NCBI RefSeq assembly: GCF_023373525.1
Contig: NZ_CP097218.1
Location: 1,426,001-1,490,000 of the forward strand
Reading direction: 5' to 3'
Source of the DNA: Brachybacterium kimchii
GTDB lineage: Bacteria; Actinomycetota; Actinomycetes; Actinomycetales; Dermabacteraceae
DNA length: 64,000 bases
Shown: piece by piece, positions 15,506 to 24,584 of the stretch
Position numbering within the stretch: the first letter of the stretch is position 1
Layout of the letters: the number at the start of each line of letters is the position of its first letter
Made by a program: the position numbers and the translations under genes
Notes under the pieces: model-generated
Seen by the model: the letters and a program-made list of their open reading frames with translations, nothing else
What the model was told of the DNA's origin: nothing
Databases searched by the model: none

Positions 15506-15970
15506 CTACTCGCGGACGCCCTCGCGCGGAGCGTCCAGGAGGACGTCGCGCAGCATGCGGGCGGCCGTCTCCAGCTGCCCGAGCTGGGTGTCGTCGAGGC
15601 CGTCGACCCTCTCGCGCAGCCAGGCGCTGCGGGCCCGTCGGCCCTCCTCGACGATCGTCGCGCCCGCCTCGGTGAGGGCGAGCAGGACCTGTCTCCGGTC
15701 GCCCGGGTGGGGGCGCCGGGCGACCCAGCCCGCCTCCTCGAGCCGCGCGATGATGCGGGTCATCACGGGCGGGCTCACGCGCTCGAAGTCGGCGACGCGC
15801 CCCGGCGTCGCCTCGCCCTCCCGGTGGAGGTAGGCGAGGACGGAGAACTGGGCCACGGAGACCTCGTCGGAGGCGGCGCGCGAGCGCAGGCGCCGCGAGG
15901 ACACCAGCAGCACGCGGTGGAGGTCCGCGACGATGTCGTCGACGTGCGCCTCGCGAGCCGGGTCGCTCAC
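15506..15970 (-). CDS. MarR family transcriptional regulator
   Basis: Winged-helix repressor, 154 aa. The recognition region reads FERVSPPVMTRIIARLEEAG and the wing VARRPHPGDRRQVLLAL, both typical of MarR. The GTG at 15970 overlaps the stop of the purine permease gene by 4 nt (GTGA), so the two are cotranslated and the regulator may respond to purines or control the permease; that link is inference. The ligand is unknown. The open frame runs far upstream, but that part is a shadow of the permease gene. Confidence 0.92.
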   Translation of the reverse strand: MSDPAREAHVDDIVADLHRVLLVSSRRLRSRAASDEVSVAQFSVLAYLHREGEATPGRVADFERVSPPVMTRIIARLEEAGWVARRPHPGDRRQVLLALTEAGATIVEEGRRARSAWLRERVDGLDDTQLGQLETAARMLRDVLLDAPREGVRE

Positions 15971-17460
15971 GTCAGCAGGCTCTCGAGGGGGCCGCGCAGG
16001 AAGTAGAGCACGAACAGCACGGCCACCACGTACATGAGCCAGTGGACCTCGCGGGCCTTGCCGCGCACGATCCGGATCACGACGTACATGAGGAAGCCCG
16101 CGCCCATGCCCACCGTGATCGAGTACGTGAAGGGCATGAGCATGATGGTGAGGAAGGCGGGGATCGCCTTCTCGACGTCGGTGAAGTCGATCGAGGTCAC
16201 CTGGGTCATCATGAGGAAGCCGACCATCACCAGCGCCGGGGTGGCCGCCTCGTAGGGCACCATCGCGACGAGCGGTGAGAGCAGGGTGCTGAGCAGGAAC
16301 GCCAGGCCCGCGACGACCGCCGCCAGGCCCGTGCGGGCGCCTTCGGCGACGCCCGACGCCGACTCGGCGTAGCTCGTGGCGGAGGAGACGCCGCCGACGC
16401 CGCCGGCGATCGCCGCGAGGGAGTCGACCACCAGGATCCGCTGGGAATGGGGGATGTCGCCGTCCTCGTCGAGCATGTCGCCCTCGGCGGCGACCGCGAC
16501 CATGGTGCCCATGGTGTCGAAGAAGTCGGCCAGCAGCAGCGAGAACACGATCGTGGTCGCGCCCACGGCGCCGGCCGCGGTGATGCCCCCGATGGGGTCG
16601 ACGGTGAACAGGGTCGAGAAGTCGGGCATCTGCAGGGGCGAGCCGCCGAGGCTCGGCACGTTCAGGCTCCACCCGTGCGGGTTCGCGGCGCCGCCGTCGG
16701 ACCCGTCGGAGTACGCGCCCACGCCGACGAGCTTCTCGATGACGATCGCGAGCACGGTCGCGGCGACGATCGCGATGAGGATGGCGCCGGGGATCCTGCG
16801 CACGTACAGCGCGAACATGAGGACCAGGCCCACGATGAAGACGAGGATCGGCCAGCCCGCCAGGGAGCCGTCCGCCCCCAGCTGGACCGGGGTGCCGTCG
16901 GCGGGGGTGATGAAGCGGGCGTTGAACAGGCCCACGAAGGCGATGAACAGGCCCAGGCCCACGCCGATCGCGGTCTTCATGAACGGGGGCACCGCGTTGA
17001 AGACGGCCCGGCGGAACCCGGTGAGCACCAGGATCAGCACGACGATGCCCTCGATGACCACGAGGCCCATCGCGCCCGCCCATGTCATGCCCGGCAGCGG
17101 CGCGACCGAGTAGGCGATCACGGCGTTCAGGCCGAGGCCCGCGGCGAGGGCCAGGGGGAACTTCGCCCAGGCGCCCATGAGGATCGTGAGCAGTCCGGCC
17201 ACGAGCGCGGTGCCCGCGGCGACCGCGGGCAGGTTCGGCTCGGTGCCGCCGCCCAGGTAGTGCCCGGTGGAGTCGGGGACCGTGCCGATGATCAGCGGGT
17301 TCAGCACCACGATGTAGCACATCGCGAAGAAGGTGACGATGCCGCCGCGCACCTCGCGGCCGACGCTCGAGCCGCGGGCGCTGATCCCGAAGAAGCGGTC
17401 GATGCCTGAGGGGGCGCCGGTGGGGGCGGGCGCGGTCGTGCCGGGGGGCGTCGTGTGCAT
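15967..17460 (-). CDS. NCS2 family purine permease, AzgA-like
   Basis: Integral membrane purine:H+ symporter of the nucleobase:cation symporter-2 family, AzgA subgroup (adenine, guanine, hypoxanthine), 497 aa with about 12 to 14 hydrophobic segments. Family landmarks are FGISARGSSVGREVRGGIVT near the N-terminus, LAAGLGLNAVIAYSV in TM3, and SATSYAESASGVAEGARTGL. It heads a two-gene unit with marR. The minus-strand TAGCAT box at 17472-17467 is 6 nt before the ATG, suggesting a leaderless transcript and leaving no room for a purine riboswitch. Confidence 0.94.
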   Translation of the reverse strand: MHTTPPGTTAPAPTGAPSGIDRFFGISARGSSVGREVRGGIVTFFAMCYIVVLNPLIIGTVPDSTGHYLGGGTEPNLPAVAAGTALVAGLLTILMGAWAKFPLALAAGLGLNAVIAYSVAPLPGMTWAGAMGLVVIEGIVVLILVLTGFRRAVFNAVPPFMKTAIGVGLGLFIAFVGLFNARFITPADGTPVQLGADGSLAGWPILVFIVGLVLMFALYVRRIPGAILIAIVAATVLAIVIEKLVGVGAYSDGSDGGAANPHGWSLNVPSLGGSPLQMPDFSTLFTVDPIGGITAAGAVGATTIVFSLLLADFFDTMGTMVAVAAEGDMLDEDGDIPHSQRILVVDSLAAIAGGVGGVSSATSYAESASGVAEGARTGLAAVVAGLAFLLSTLLSPLVAMVPYEAATPALVMVGFLMMTQVTSIDFTDVEKAIPAFLTIMLMPFTYSITVGMGAGFLMYVVIRIVRGKAREVHWLMYVVAVLFVLYFLRGPLESLLT

Positions 17461-17466
17461 GTCCAG

Positions 17467-17472
17467 ATGCTA
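17467..17472 (-). promoter_or_regulatory. -10 box of leaderless NCS2 permease gene
   Basis: TAGCAT on the minus strand, 6 nt before the ATG at 17460; no Shine-Dalgarno lies between. Confidence 0.55.
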
Positions 17473-17559
17473 TCGGCGCACGCGCGCGGGACGCCCCCTG
17501 GGCCGGTGCGGCGGACGCTCCCCGCGGGCCGGATCGGCGCTGCGGACGCCCGGGGGCGT

Positions 17560-17589
17560 GTGCGCTCGGCGGACAAGAGCCGAGCGCAC
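17560..17589 (-). terminator. Terminator of nagB
   Basis: Perfect 11-bp stem, GTGCGCTCGGC (17560-17570) with GCCGAGCGCAC (17579-17589), loop 8 nt, immediately after the nagB stop. Confidence 0.75.
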
Positions 17590-17596
17590 GCACTGC

Positions 17597-18382
17597 TCAG
17601 CTGTCCAGTCGGTCCTTCTGCGACTGGATGAAGCGGTAGTAGTCGGCGTGCGTGAGATCACGCGCCGCGGACTCGTCCACGACGACCGTGACCGCGGGGT
17701 GCATCTGCAGGATGCTCGCCGGGCAGGCCGCGCTCACGGGCCCCTCGACCATGTCCCGCACGGCCCGGGCCTTCCCCTCGCCGGTCGCTATGAGCACGAT
17801 CCGGCGCGCCTCGCGGATGGTCTCGAGGCCCTGGGTGAGGACGTGGATCGGGACCTCGTCGGAGCTCGAGAAGAAGCGCGCGTTGTCGCGCACGGTCTGC
17901 TCGGTGAGGGTCTTCACGCGGGTGCGGGAGCCGAAGGAGCTGGTGGGCTCGTTGAAGCCGATGTGACCGTTGGCGCCGATGCCGAGGATCTGGATGTCCA
18001 CGCCGCCGGCCTCGCCGATCGAGGCGTCGTAGCGCACGGCCTCCGCACGCGGGTCGGGCGCCTCGCCGTCGGGCGAGAGCACGAGCTCATCGGGGATGTC
18101 CACGTGGCCGGTGAAGGTGTCACGGATGAAGCGGTGGTAGCTCTGCTCGTGGTCGGCGCTGAGGCCGATGTACTCGTCGAGCAGGAAGGCGCGGGCGTGG
18201 GCGAAGCTCAGTCCCTGCTCGCGGTGGCGCGAGATCAGCTCGCGATAGGTGAGGACCGGGCTCGAGCCGGTCGCCAGACCGAGCACGGCGCCGTCCTCGC
18301 CGCGCGCGTGCAGGACCTCCTCGAAACGGTCGGCGACGACGGCGGCCGCCTGCTCGGCGTCCTTCGCGATGATGATCTCCAC
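17597..18382 (-). CDS. nagB: Glucosamine-6-phosphate deaminase
   Basis: Converts glucosamine-6-phosphate to fructose-6-phosphate and ammonia in amino-sugar use. 261 aa. Motifs: LGLATGSSPVLTYREL (phosphate loop), LDEYIGL with the catalytic Asp, and ILGIGANGHIGFNEP with the catalytic His. The N-terminus MEIIIAKDAEQAA is standard. No nagA lies next to it; the gene stands alone between hairpins. The start has AGGAGG just upstream on the minus strand (CAGGAGGACCCGTGG). Confidence 0.96.
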   Translation of the reverse strand: MEIIIAKDAEQAAAVVADRFEEVLHARGEDGAVLGLATGSSPVLTYRELISRHREQGLSFAHARAFLLDEYIGLSADHEQSYHRFIRDTFTGHVDIPDELVLSPDGEAPDPRAEAVRYDASIGEAGGVDIQILGIGANGHIGFNEPTSSFGSRTRVKTLTEQTVRDNARFFSSSDEVPIHVLTQGLETIREARRIVLIATGEGKARAVRDMVEGPVSAACPASILQMHPAVTVVVDESAARDLTHADYYRFIQSQKDRLDS

Positions 18383-18574
18383 GGGTCCTCCTGCAGTCCG
18401 CCGTCCGGCTCGGGCAGCACCCGACGGACGACTCAGCGATGATCGAGCATGACCGGTTCGAACGTCCGCCGATCACGTACGGTCACATCATAAGGCACGG
18501 GGGACGACCTGGAGCGCGCTCGGCGGGCCTGCTGTGCGCGACCGATCATCGGGGCCGAGAGTCCGGACAGCAGA

Positions 18575-18619
18575 ACGCCGACGGGCCCCGGGGAAAGGTT
18601 CCCCGGGGCCCGTCGGCGT
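18575..18619 (-). terminator. Strong terminator of the ndh gene
   Basis: Perfect 21-bp stem, 18575-18595 with 18599-18619, loop 3 nt (AGG). It lies 40 nt beyond the ndh stop, between ndh and nagB. Confidence 0.85.
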
Positions 18620-18659
18620 CCTGGCGCGTCAGCGCCTCATGCGCGTGGCGGTCAGCGCG

Positions 18660-20030
18660 TCACTTCTTCTTCGGACCGGCCGCGAGCTCGAAGGCGCCGC
18701 GGGGGTTGGTCGACTGCGGGATGCCGATGATGTCGCGGCGCGAGATCGCGGTGCTCACCCAGTCGGCGACGACGGCGGCCTTCCGGCCGATCGTCGGCAT
18801 CGTGTACAGGTGGTAGGCGCGCGCTGCGGCCCAGGCCGGGAGGCCCTTGAGCTCGATGCGCTTGTCGCCGAGCAGCACGTAGCCCATGCCCTTGTACATG
18901 CCGAGGGTCGCCATGGTTCCCATGTTCTTGTGGTAGTAGTCCACGAGCGGGCGTCCCTGCACGGAGCGCGTGACGTTGTCCGCGATCCGCTTGCCCTGGC
19001 GCACGGCGTGCTGGGCGTTGGGCGGGCAGATCTTGTCCTCGCCGGAGGCCAGGTCCGGGACGGCCGCGCAGTCGCCGCCGGCGAACACGTCGTCCATGGC
19101 GCCGTCGGCGCCCTTGACGCGCAGGTCGGGGAGGCACTCGAGCTTGCCCATCTTCGGGCCGCGCTCGGAGAGCACGGGGATGTCGAAGGCCTCGGCCTCG
19201 CTCAGCAGCGGGTTCGGCTTCACGCCCGCGTTCCAGACGATCAGGTCGGTCTCGAACTCGTCGTCGTCGCTGGTCTTGATGACGTTGTTCTCGCAGGAGT
19301 TCACGAACGTCTCGAGCTTGACCTCGACGCCGCGCTCGCGCAGCTGGTTGAGCGCGTAGGCGCGCTGCTCCTCGCTGACCTCGGGGAAGATGAAGGGCGC
19401 GGCGTCGATGAGCACGAAGCGCACGTCCGAGGAGTGCAGGTCGGGGTAGTAGCGCAGGGCGTCGCGGACCATGTCCTCGGCCTCCGCCACGGCCTCGCCG
19501 CCGGCGAAGCCGCCGCCGATGAAGGTGAAGGTCAGCAGGCGCTTGCGGGTGCGGGGATCCTTGGTCGACGCGGCCTCCGCGAGGTTCGCGAGGATGCGGT
19601 CGCGCACGGCCACGGCCTCCTCGACCCACTTGAAGCCGATCGCGTTCTCGGCGAGGCCGGGGATCGGCAGCAGACGCGGCACGGAGCCCAGGCCCAGCAC
19701 GAGGTAGTCGTAGGAGATCTCGAGGTCGTCGCCGTCCTCGGTCTCGACCGAGACGACCTTCTCGGAGCTCTTCACGCCGGTGACGGCACCGGTGACGACC
19801 TTGGTGCCCGAGAGCGCCTTGCGCAGCGGGGCCAGCGCGTTGCGCGGGTCGATCGAGCCGGAGCCCACCTCGGGGAGGAAGGGAGCGAAGGTCAGGTACG
19901 GGCGCGAGTCCACGACCGTGATCGCGATGTCGGAGCCGAGCGACTTGCGCAGCTCGCTGGCCGTGGTGAGCCCGACGGACCCGCCGCCGAGGATGAGGAC
20001 ATGGGGCTTTCCGCCGGTGATGGTGTTCAT
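18660..20030 (-). CDS. ndh: Type II NADH dehydrogenase
   Basis: Single-subunit, non-proton-pumping NADH:menaquinone oxidoreductase; peripheral membrane flavoprotein, 456 aa. The first dinucleotide-binding motif LILGGGSVGLTTASEL is at residues 12-27; the second, TFIGGGFAGGEAVAEAEDM, binds NADH. FAGGDCAAVPDL is the FAD-contact motif. The C-terminal 60 residues form the amphipathic membrane-anchor segment. I chose the ATG at 20030, directly before the first glycine motif; the frame continues 53 codons upstream with no homology. TATCCT at 20042-20037 is 6 nt before that ATG, supporting this start and a leaderless transcript. Confidence 0.94.
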   Translation of the reverse strand: MNTITGGKPHVLILGGGSVGLTTASELRKSLGSDIAITVVDSRPYLTFAPFLPEVGSGSIDPRNALAPLRKALSGTKVVTGAVTGVKSSEKVVSVETEDGDDLEISYDYLVLGLGSVPRLLPIPGLAENAIGFKWVEEAVAVRDRILANLAEAASTKDPRTRKRLLTFTFIGGGFAGGEAVAEAEDMVRDALRYYPDLHSSDVRFVLIDAAPFIFPEVSEEQRAYALNQLRERGVEVKLETFVNSCENNVIKTSDDDEFETDLIVWNAGVKPNPLLSEAEAFDIPVLSERGPKMGKLECLPDLRVKGADGAMDDVFAGGDCAAVPDLASGEDKICPPNAQHAVRQGKRIADNVTRSVQGRPLVDYYHKNMGTMATLGMYKGMGYVLLGDKRIELKGLPAWAAARAYHLYTMPTIGRKAAVVADWVSTAISRRDIIGIPQSTNPRGAFELAAGPKKK

Positions 20031-20036
20031 ACCGAC

Positions 20037-20042
20037 AGGATA
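20037..20042 (-). promoter_or_regulatory. -10 box of leaderless ndh
   Basis: TATCCT on the minus strand, 6 nt before the ATG at 20030. The placement supports the internal start. Confidence 0.55.
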
Positions 20043-20163
20043 GGGCCAAGCGGCTGTGCGAGGAAAAAACCTCCGCTCGGCAAGACATCGCCGCTGCGGG
20101 GTCGTTTCTGCGCCACTGCCCGCACGTTCGTGCAGGTCGCCGCTTCCCGCGCGGTGGTTCAGA

Positions 20164-21114
20164 TCACAACAGGGACAGCGCGATGCCATCGAGGATGTCG
20201 TGCTCGGAGGAGCGCACCTCGACGATCCCGGAGGCGTTCTGCACCCGCGCGAGCACGCGCTCCCAGATCAGCGCGCCGGCGCCGATCACGTCGATCCGCC
20301 CGGGATGGATGATCGGGCGGCGGCGGCGCTCGTCCGTGCTCATGGCGAGCACCTCGAGGCAGACCTCGCGCACGCGGGCGATCTCCAGGCGCGCGCCGTG
20401 GGTGGCATCGGGCGTGTAGACCTCGAGGCCCTGGGCGAGAGCGGTCAGCGTGGTGACCGTCCCGGCGACGCCGACGAGGGTGCGGGTGGGTGCCAGCGGC
20501 ACGGTCTCCTCGGCGCGGTCGAGCAGGGAGTCGATGTCCGCGCTCGCGGCTTCGATCTCCGCGGTGCTCGGCGGGTCGGAGCGCAGGTGGCGCTCGGTGA
20601 GACGGACGGAGCCCATGTCCAGGCTGATCCGGTGCTCGGGCGCCTCGACGCCGGCGACGAGCTCGGTGGAGCCGCCGCCGATGTCCACGACCAGGCGCTG
20701 CCCCGGGACGAGTCCGTCGAGGGTGCTCACGGCTCCGCGGAAGGACAGCTCGGCCTCGACATCCCCGGGGACGACCTCGGGATCGACCCCGAGGATCTCC
20801 CGGACGCCGTCGATGAACTCCTCGCGGTTGGCGGCGTCGCGCGTCGCGGAGGTGGCGACGAAGCGGATCCGCTCGGCGCCGTGCGCGGAGATCGCCGCGG
20901 CGTACTCGCGCGTCGCCGCGAGGGTGCGCTCGATCGCGGCGGGGTCGAACCGCCCGGTGCGGTCCACGCCGTAGCCCAGGCGCACGACCTCCATCCTGCG
21001 CTCGACGTCCACGAGACCGCCGTCGGCCGAGCCGCGGGCGATCAGCAGGCGGATGGAGTTCGTGCCGCAGTCGATCGCGGCGACGGGGGGCGCGGAGCTC
21101 TCGGCGGCGCTCAT
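20164..21114 (-). CDS. ppx: Ppx/GppA family exopolyphosphatase
   Basis: Exopolyphosphatase/guanosine pentaphosphate phosphohydrolase family, 316 aa, actin-like ATPase fold. The phosphate loops are VAAIDCGTNSIRLLIA near residue 13 and RLVVDIGGGSTELVAG near residue 145; FVATSATRDAANREEF is the conserved middle motif. Short, single-domain forms like this are the actinobacterial Ppx1/Ppx2 type. The ATG at 21114 overlaps the DUF501 stop by 4 nt; the frame upstream is a shadow of DUF501. The eno-ftsB-DUF501-ppx order is as in mycobacteria (Rv1023-Rv1026). Confidence 0.94.
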   Translation of the reverse strand: MSAAESSAPPVAAIDCGTNSIRLLIARGSADGGLVDVERRMEVVRLGYGVDRTGRFDPAAIERTLAATREYAAAISAHGAERIRFVATSATRDAANREEFIDGVREILGVDPEVVPGDVEAELSFRGAVSTLDGLVPGQRLVVDIGGGSTELVAGVEAPEHRISLDMGSVRLTERHLRSDPPSTAEIEAASADIDSLLDRAEETVPLAPTRTLVGVAGTVTTLTALAQGLEVYTPDATHGARLEIARVREVCLEVLAMSTDERRRRPIIHPGRIDVIGAGALIWERVLARVQNASGIVEVRSSEHDILDGIALSLL

Positions 21115-21701
21115 CGCTCGTCCTCCTCCTCGGCGGCCTGCTCGAAGCTCTCGCAGCGGCAGACGGAGATCTCGGTGTCGGGCGCGATCTCGGCGAGGAC
21201 GAGATCGGCCACGGGGTTGATCCCGGGCCCCTCGGCCAGTCCGTGGCCGATGATCGCGTGCAGGCACTTCACGCGGCCGGGCATGCCGCCCGCGCTGATG
21301 CCCTCGATCTCCTCGACGCTCCCGAGCTCGGCGCGGCGCTCGAGGTAGCGCTCGTGGGCACGGCGATAGCCCGCGGCGAGCTCGGGATCCTCGCCGAGCT
21401 GCGCGGTGAGCTCGGTGAGGCGCCCCGCGGCCTCGAGGTGCGAGGCGGCCTGCACCATGCTGGGCAGGGTGAGATAGAACGAGGTCGGGAACGGCGTGCC
21501 GCCGGGGAGCCGGGGCAGGGTGCGCACCACGGCGGGGCGCCCGCAGGCGCAGCGGCGCGCGACCGAGTGGACGCCGCGCATCTCGCGGCCCACCTGGTCC
21601 CGCATCCGGGCGAGGTCGTCGTCGCTCGCGGGGGTCTCGTGCGGCAGCGGCGGGAGCGCGCCGGGGAACGGGGTGGGAAGGGGCTGGGGAAGCGTGGTCA
21701 C
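21111..21701 (-). CDS. DUF501 domain protein
   Basis: Conserved actinobacterial protein of unknown function, 196 aa with the GTG at 21701 (GTGA overlap with ftsB). DUF501 hallmarks visible: RRCACGRPAVVRTLPRLP with two Cys, GTPFPTSFYLTLP, and KCLHAIIGHGLAEGPGINP, then a C-terminal VCRCESFEQ. The conserved Cys/His set suggests metal binding, an inference. The position between ftsB and ppx is conserved, which hints at a shared role in envelope or division control, but none is proven. Confidence 0.9.
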   Translation of the reverse strand: MTTLPQPLPTPFPGALPPLPHETPASDDDLARMRDQVGREMRGVHSVARRCACGRPAVVRTLPRLPGGTPFPTSFYLTLPSMVQAASHLEAAGRLTELTAQLGEDPELAAGYRRAHERYLERRAELGSVEEIEGISAGGMPGRVKCLHAIIGHGLAEGPGINPVADLVLAEIAPDTEISVCRCESFEQAAEEEDER

Positions 21702-22405
21702 TCGTCGTCCTGGTCGCTGGGTGAGTCGGCGTCGCCGCCCGCGTCGGAGGCGCCGGATCCGTTGTTCTTGCCCGTGCCGGGGGCCTGCGGGTCGTCGGCC
21801 CTGCCGTCGGCGGGCGAGACCGACGTGGTGCCGGGGTCGGCGCGGCTCGCGCCCTCGACGCTGCTCCACAGGGTCGTGTACCAGTCGCCGGAGGAGGCCT
21901 CCGCCTGCTTCTGCTGGGCCTCCGTGAGCGGGACGTCGTTCCCCGAGGAGTCCATGAGCCGGTACTGCGTCTCCCCCGGCATCGCGTAGAGCAGGCGCTC
22001 GCGGGCCTGGGCGGCCACGTAGTTCGGGTCGTCCCAGCGGTCGACCTGCGTCTGGAGATCGGCGACCTCGTCCCGCTGGTCGGAGACCTGGTCCTGGAGG
22101 GAGGCGAGCTCCTGGCGCTGGGCGATGAAGGTGTTGAGCGTCGGCACGAGAGTGGCGAGTGCCACGACGATCACCGCGATGAGGATGAGCGCCCGACGCG
22201 TGATCGTGATGACCGGGCCGTCGGGCTCGTCGGCCGGATCCGTGCCGCGGGGCACGCTGCGCGGGCGGGAGGCGGAGGCGGGGCGCGAGGAGGCGCTGCC
22301 CGGTCGCCGATCGCCGGAGGCGCGGGCGCGATCGCCGCGCCGGCCCCCGGACGCGGCGACCGGGCGTCCCGTGGATCGCGGGGCGCCCGGTCGTCGTGCA
22401 GTCAT
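21698..22405 (-). CDS. ftsB: FtsB/DivIC family septum formation initiator
   Basis: Bitopic division protein, 235 aa. The cytoplasmic N-terminus (1-68) is Arg/Ser/Pro rich and disordered. One membrane helix spans about 71-91. A coiled coil at about 95-123 (ASLQDQVSDQRDEVADLQTQ) leads into the family motif WDDPNYVAAQARERLLYAMPGE region. An acidic, Gly/Asp-rich tail follows. It follows eno in the same direction (19-nt gap) as in mycobacteria (Rv1024). TACCCT at 22418-22413, 7 nt before the ATG, suggests an additional leaderless transcript. Confidence 0.92.
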   Translation of the reverse strand: MTARRPGAPRSTGRPVAASGGRRGDRARASGDRRPGSASSRPASASRPRSVPRGTDPADEPDGPVITITRRALILIAVIVVALATLVPTLNTFIAQRQELASLQDQVSDQRDEVADLQTQVDRWDDPNYVAAQARERLLYAMPGETQYRLMDSSGNDVPLTEAQQKQAEASSGDWYTTLWSSVEGASRADPGTTSVSPADGRADDPQAPGTGKNNGSGASDAGGDADSPSDQDDE

Positions 22406-22412
22406 GCGCTCG

Positions 22413-22418
22413 AGGGTA
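22413..22418 (-). promoter_or_regulatory. -10 box of leaderless ftsB
   Basis: TACCCT on the minus strand, 7 nt before the ATG at 22405, inside the short eno-ftsB gap. Confidence 0.45.
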
Positions 22419-22424
22419 GCGCGC

Positions 22425-23729
<1,305 letters not shown>

Positions 23730-23825
23730 TCAGGTCCGGCGCCGCGCGGGCGGCCCCGGTGTCGGGACCAGTCTAGTCGCCGACCGGGGACCGATCCTGG
23801 GGCGCCCACGGCGGGCGCGGGCCCC

Positions 23826-24584
23826 TCAGCGCGAGCGGTCGCGGGCGCGCGTGAGCAGGGTGCGCAGCGCGGATTCGGGGTCGACGTCGCGGGCCTCGGC
23901 CTCGCGCACCACGTCGAGCAGCCGCAGGGCGATGTCCGCGCCCCAGTCCTCGCCGTCCGGGGCCGACGCGGCGGTCTCCGCGGCAGCGGTGAGCTCGTCG
24001 ATCCGCCCGTCGGACCGCGATCTGTGGACGCTCTTGGCCGCTGCCTGCAGCGCGGGCAGGGCGTGCGGGATGCCCTCGAACCAGGCGGTGGGGAGGGCGC
24101 CTGCCGCGTCGGAGCCGTGCGGCCCGTCCTCCTCCGCCCGCTCCTGCGCCTTCACGGCGTGCCACTGGGCGATGATCTGCTCGACGTCGCCGCGGTCCCC
24201 GAGCGCGTCCTCGCGGTCCGCGCCGAAGACGTGCGGGTTGCGCCGCTCCATCTTCTCGACGAAGGCGCGGGCCACGTCGTCGACGTCCCAGGCGGGGTCC
24301 TCCTCCTGCCCGAGACGGGCGTGGAAGAGGATCTGGAAGAGCAGGTCGCCGAGCTCGTCGGGCAGATGACCCGCGGCGGACGGGCCCGTCCCGTCGGTCC
24401 TCTCCTCGATCGCCTCGAGGACCTCGTGGGTCTCCTCGAGGAGGTAGCGGGCGAGAGAGTGATGGGTCTGCAGGGCGCTCCAGGCGTCCCCGTCGGGGGC
24501 GCGCAGGGCGTCCATCACGGCGACGGCGCGCAGCAGCTCGCTCCCCCGCGCCGTGCCCCGGTCCTCCGGCTGGTCAGTGCTCAC
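23826..24584 (-). CDS. mazG: MazG family nucleotide pyrophosphohydrolase
   Basis: Hydrolyses nucleoside triphosphates, cleaning the pool of aberrant nucleotides; 252 aa. The N-terminal MazG domain has the EExxE-type metal site in YLLEETHEVLEAIEE and the second acidic motif LPDELGDLLFQILFHARL, then ERRNPHVFG. The C-terminal half is shorter and more divergent than in E. coli MazG. The GTG at 24584 overlaps the mfd stop by 4 nt (GTGA). The order mfd-mazG-eno is conserved in actinobacteria. Confidence 0.93.
   Translation of the reverse strand: MSTDQPEDRGTARGSELLRAVAVMDALRAPDGDAWSALQTHHSLARYLLEETHEVLEAIEERTDGTGPSAAGHLPDELGDLLFQILFHARLGQEEDPAWDVDDVARAFVEKMERRNPHVFGADREDALGDRGDVEQIIAQWHAVKAQERAEEDGPHGSDAAGALPTAWFEGIPHALPALQAAAKSVHRSRSDGRIDELTAAAETAASAPDGEDWGADIALRLLDVVREAEARDVDPESALRTLLTRARDRSR

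Noticed and set aside
17200..17460. Purine riboswitch upstream of the NCS2 permease
   Set aside because: The -10 box is 6 nt before the start codon, leaving no leader, and no conserved aptamer core was seen.
20056..21348. Plus-strand 430-aa frame opposite ppx and DUF501
   Set aside because: Antisense shadow; both minus-strand genes have clear motifs and 4-nt overlaps.
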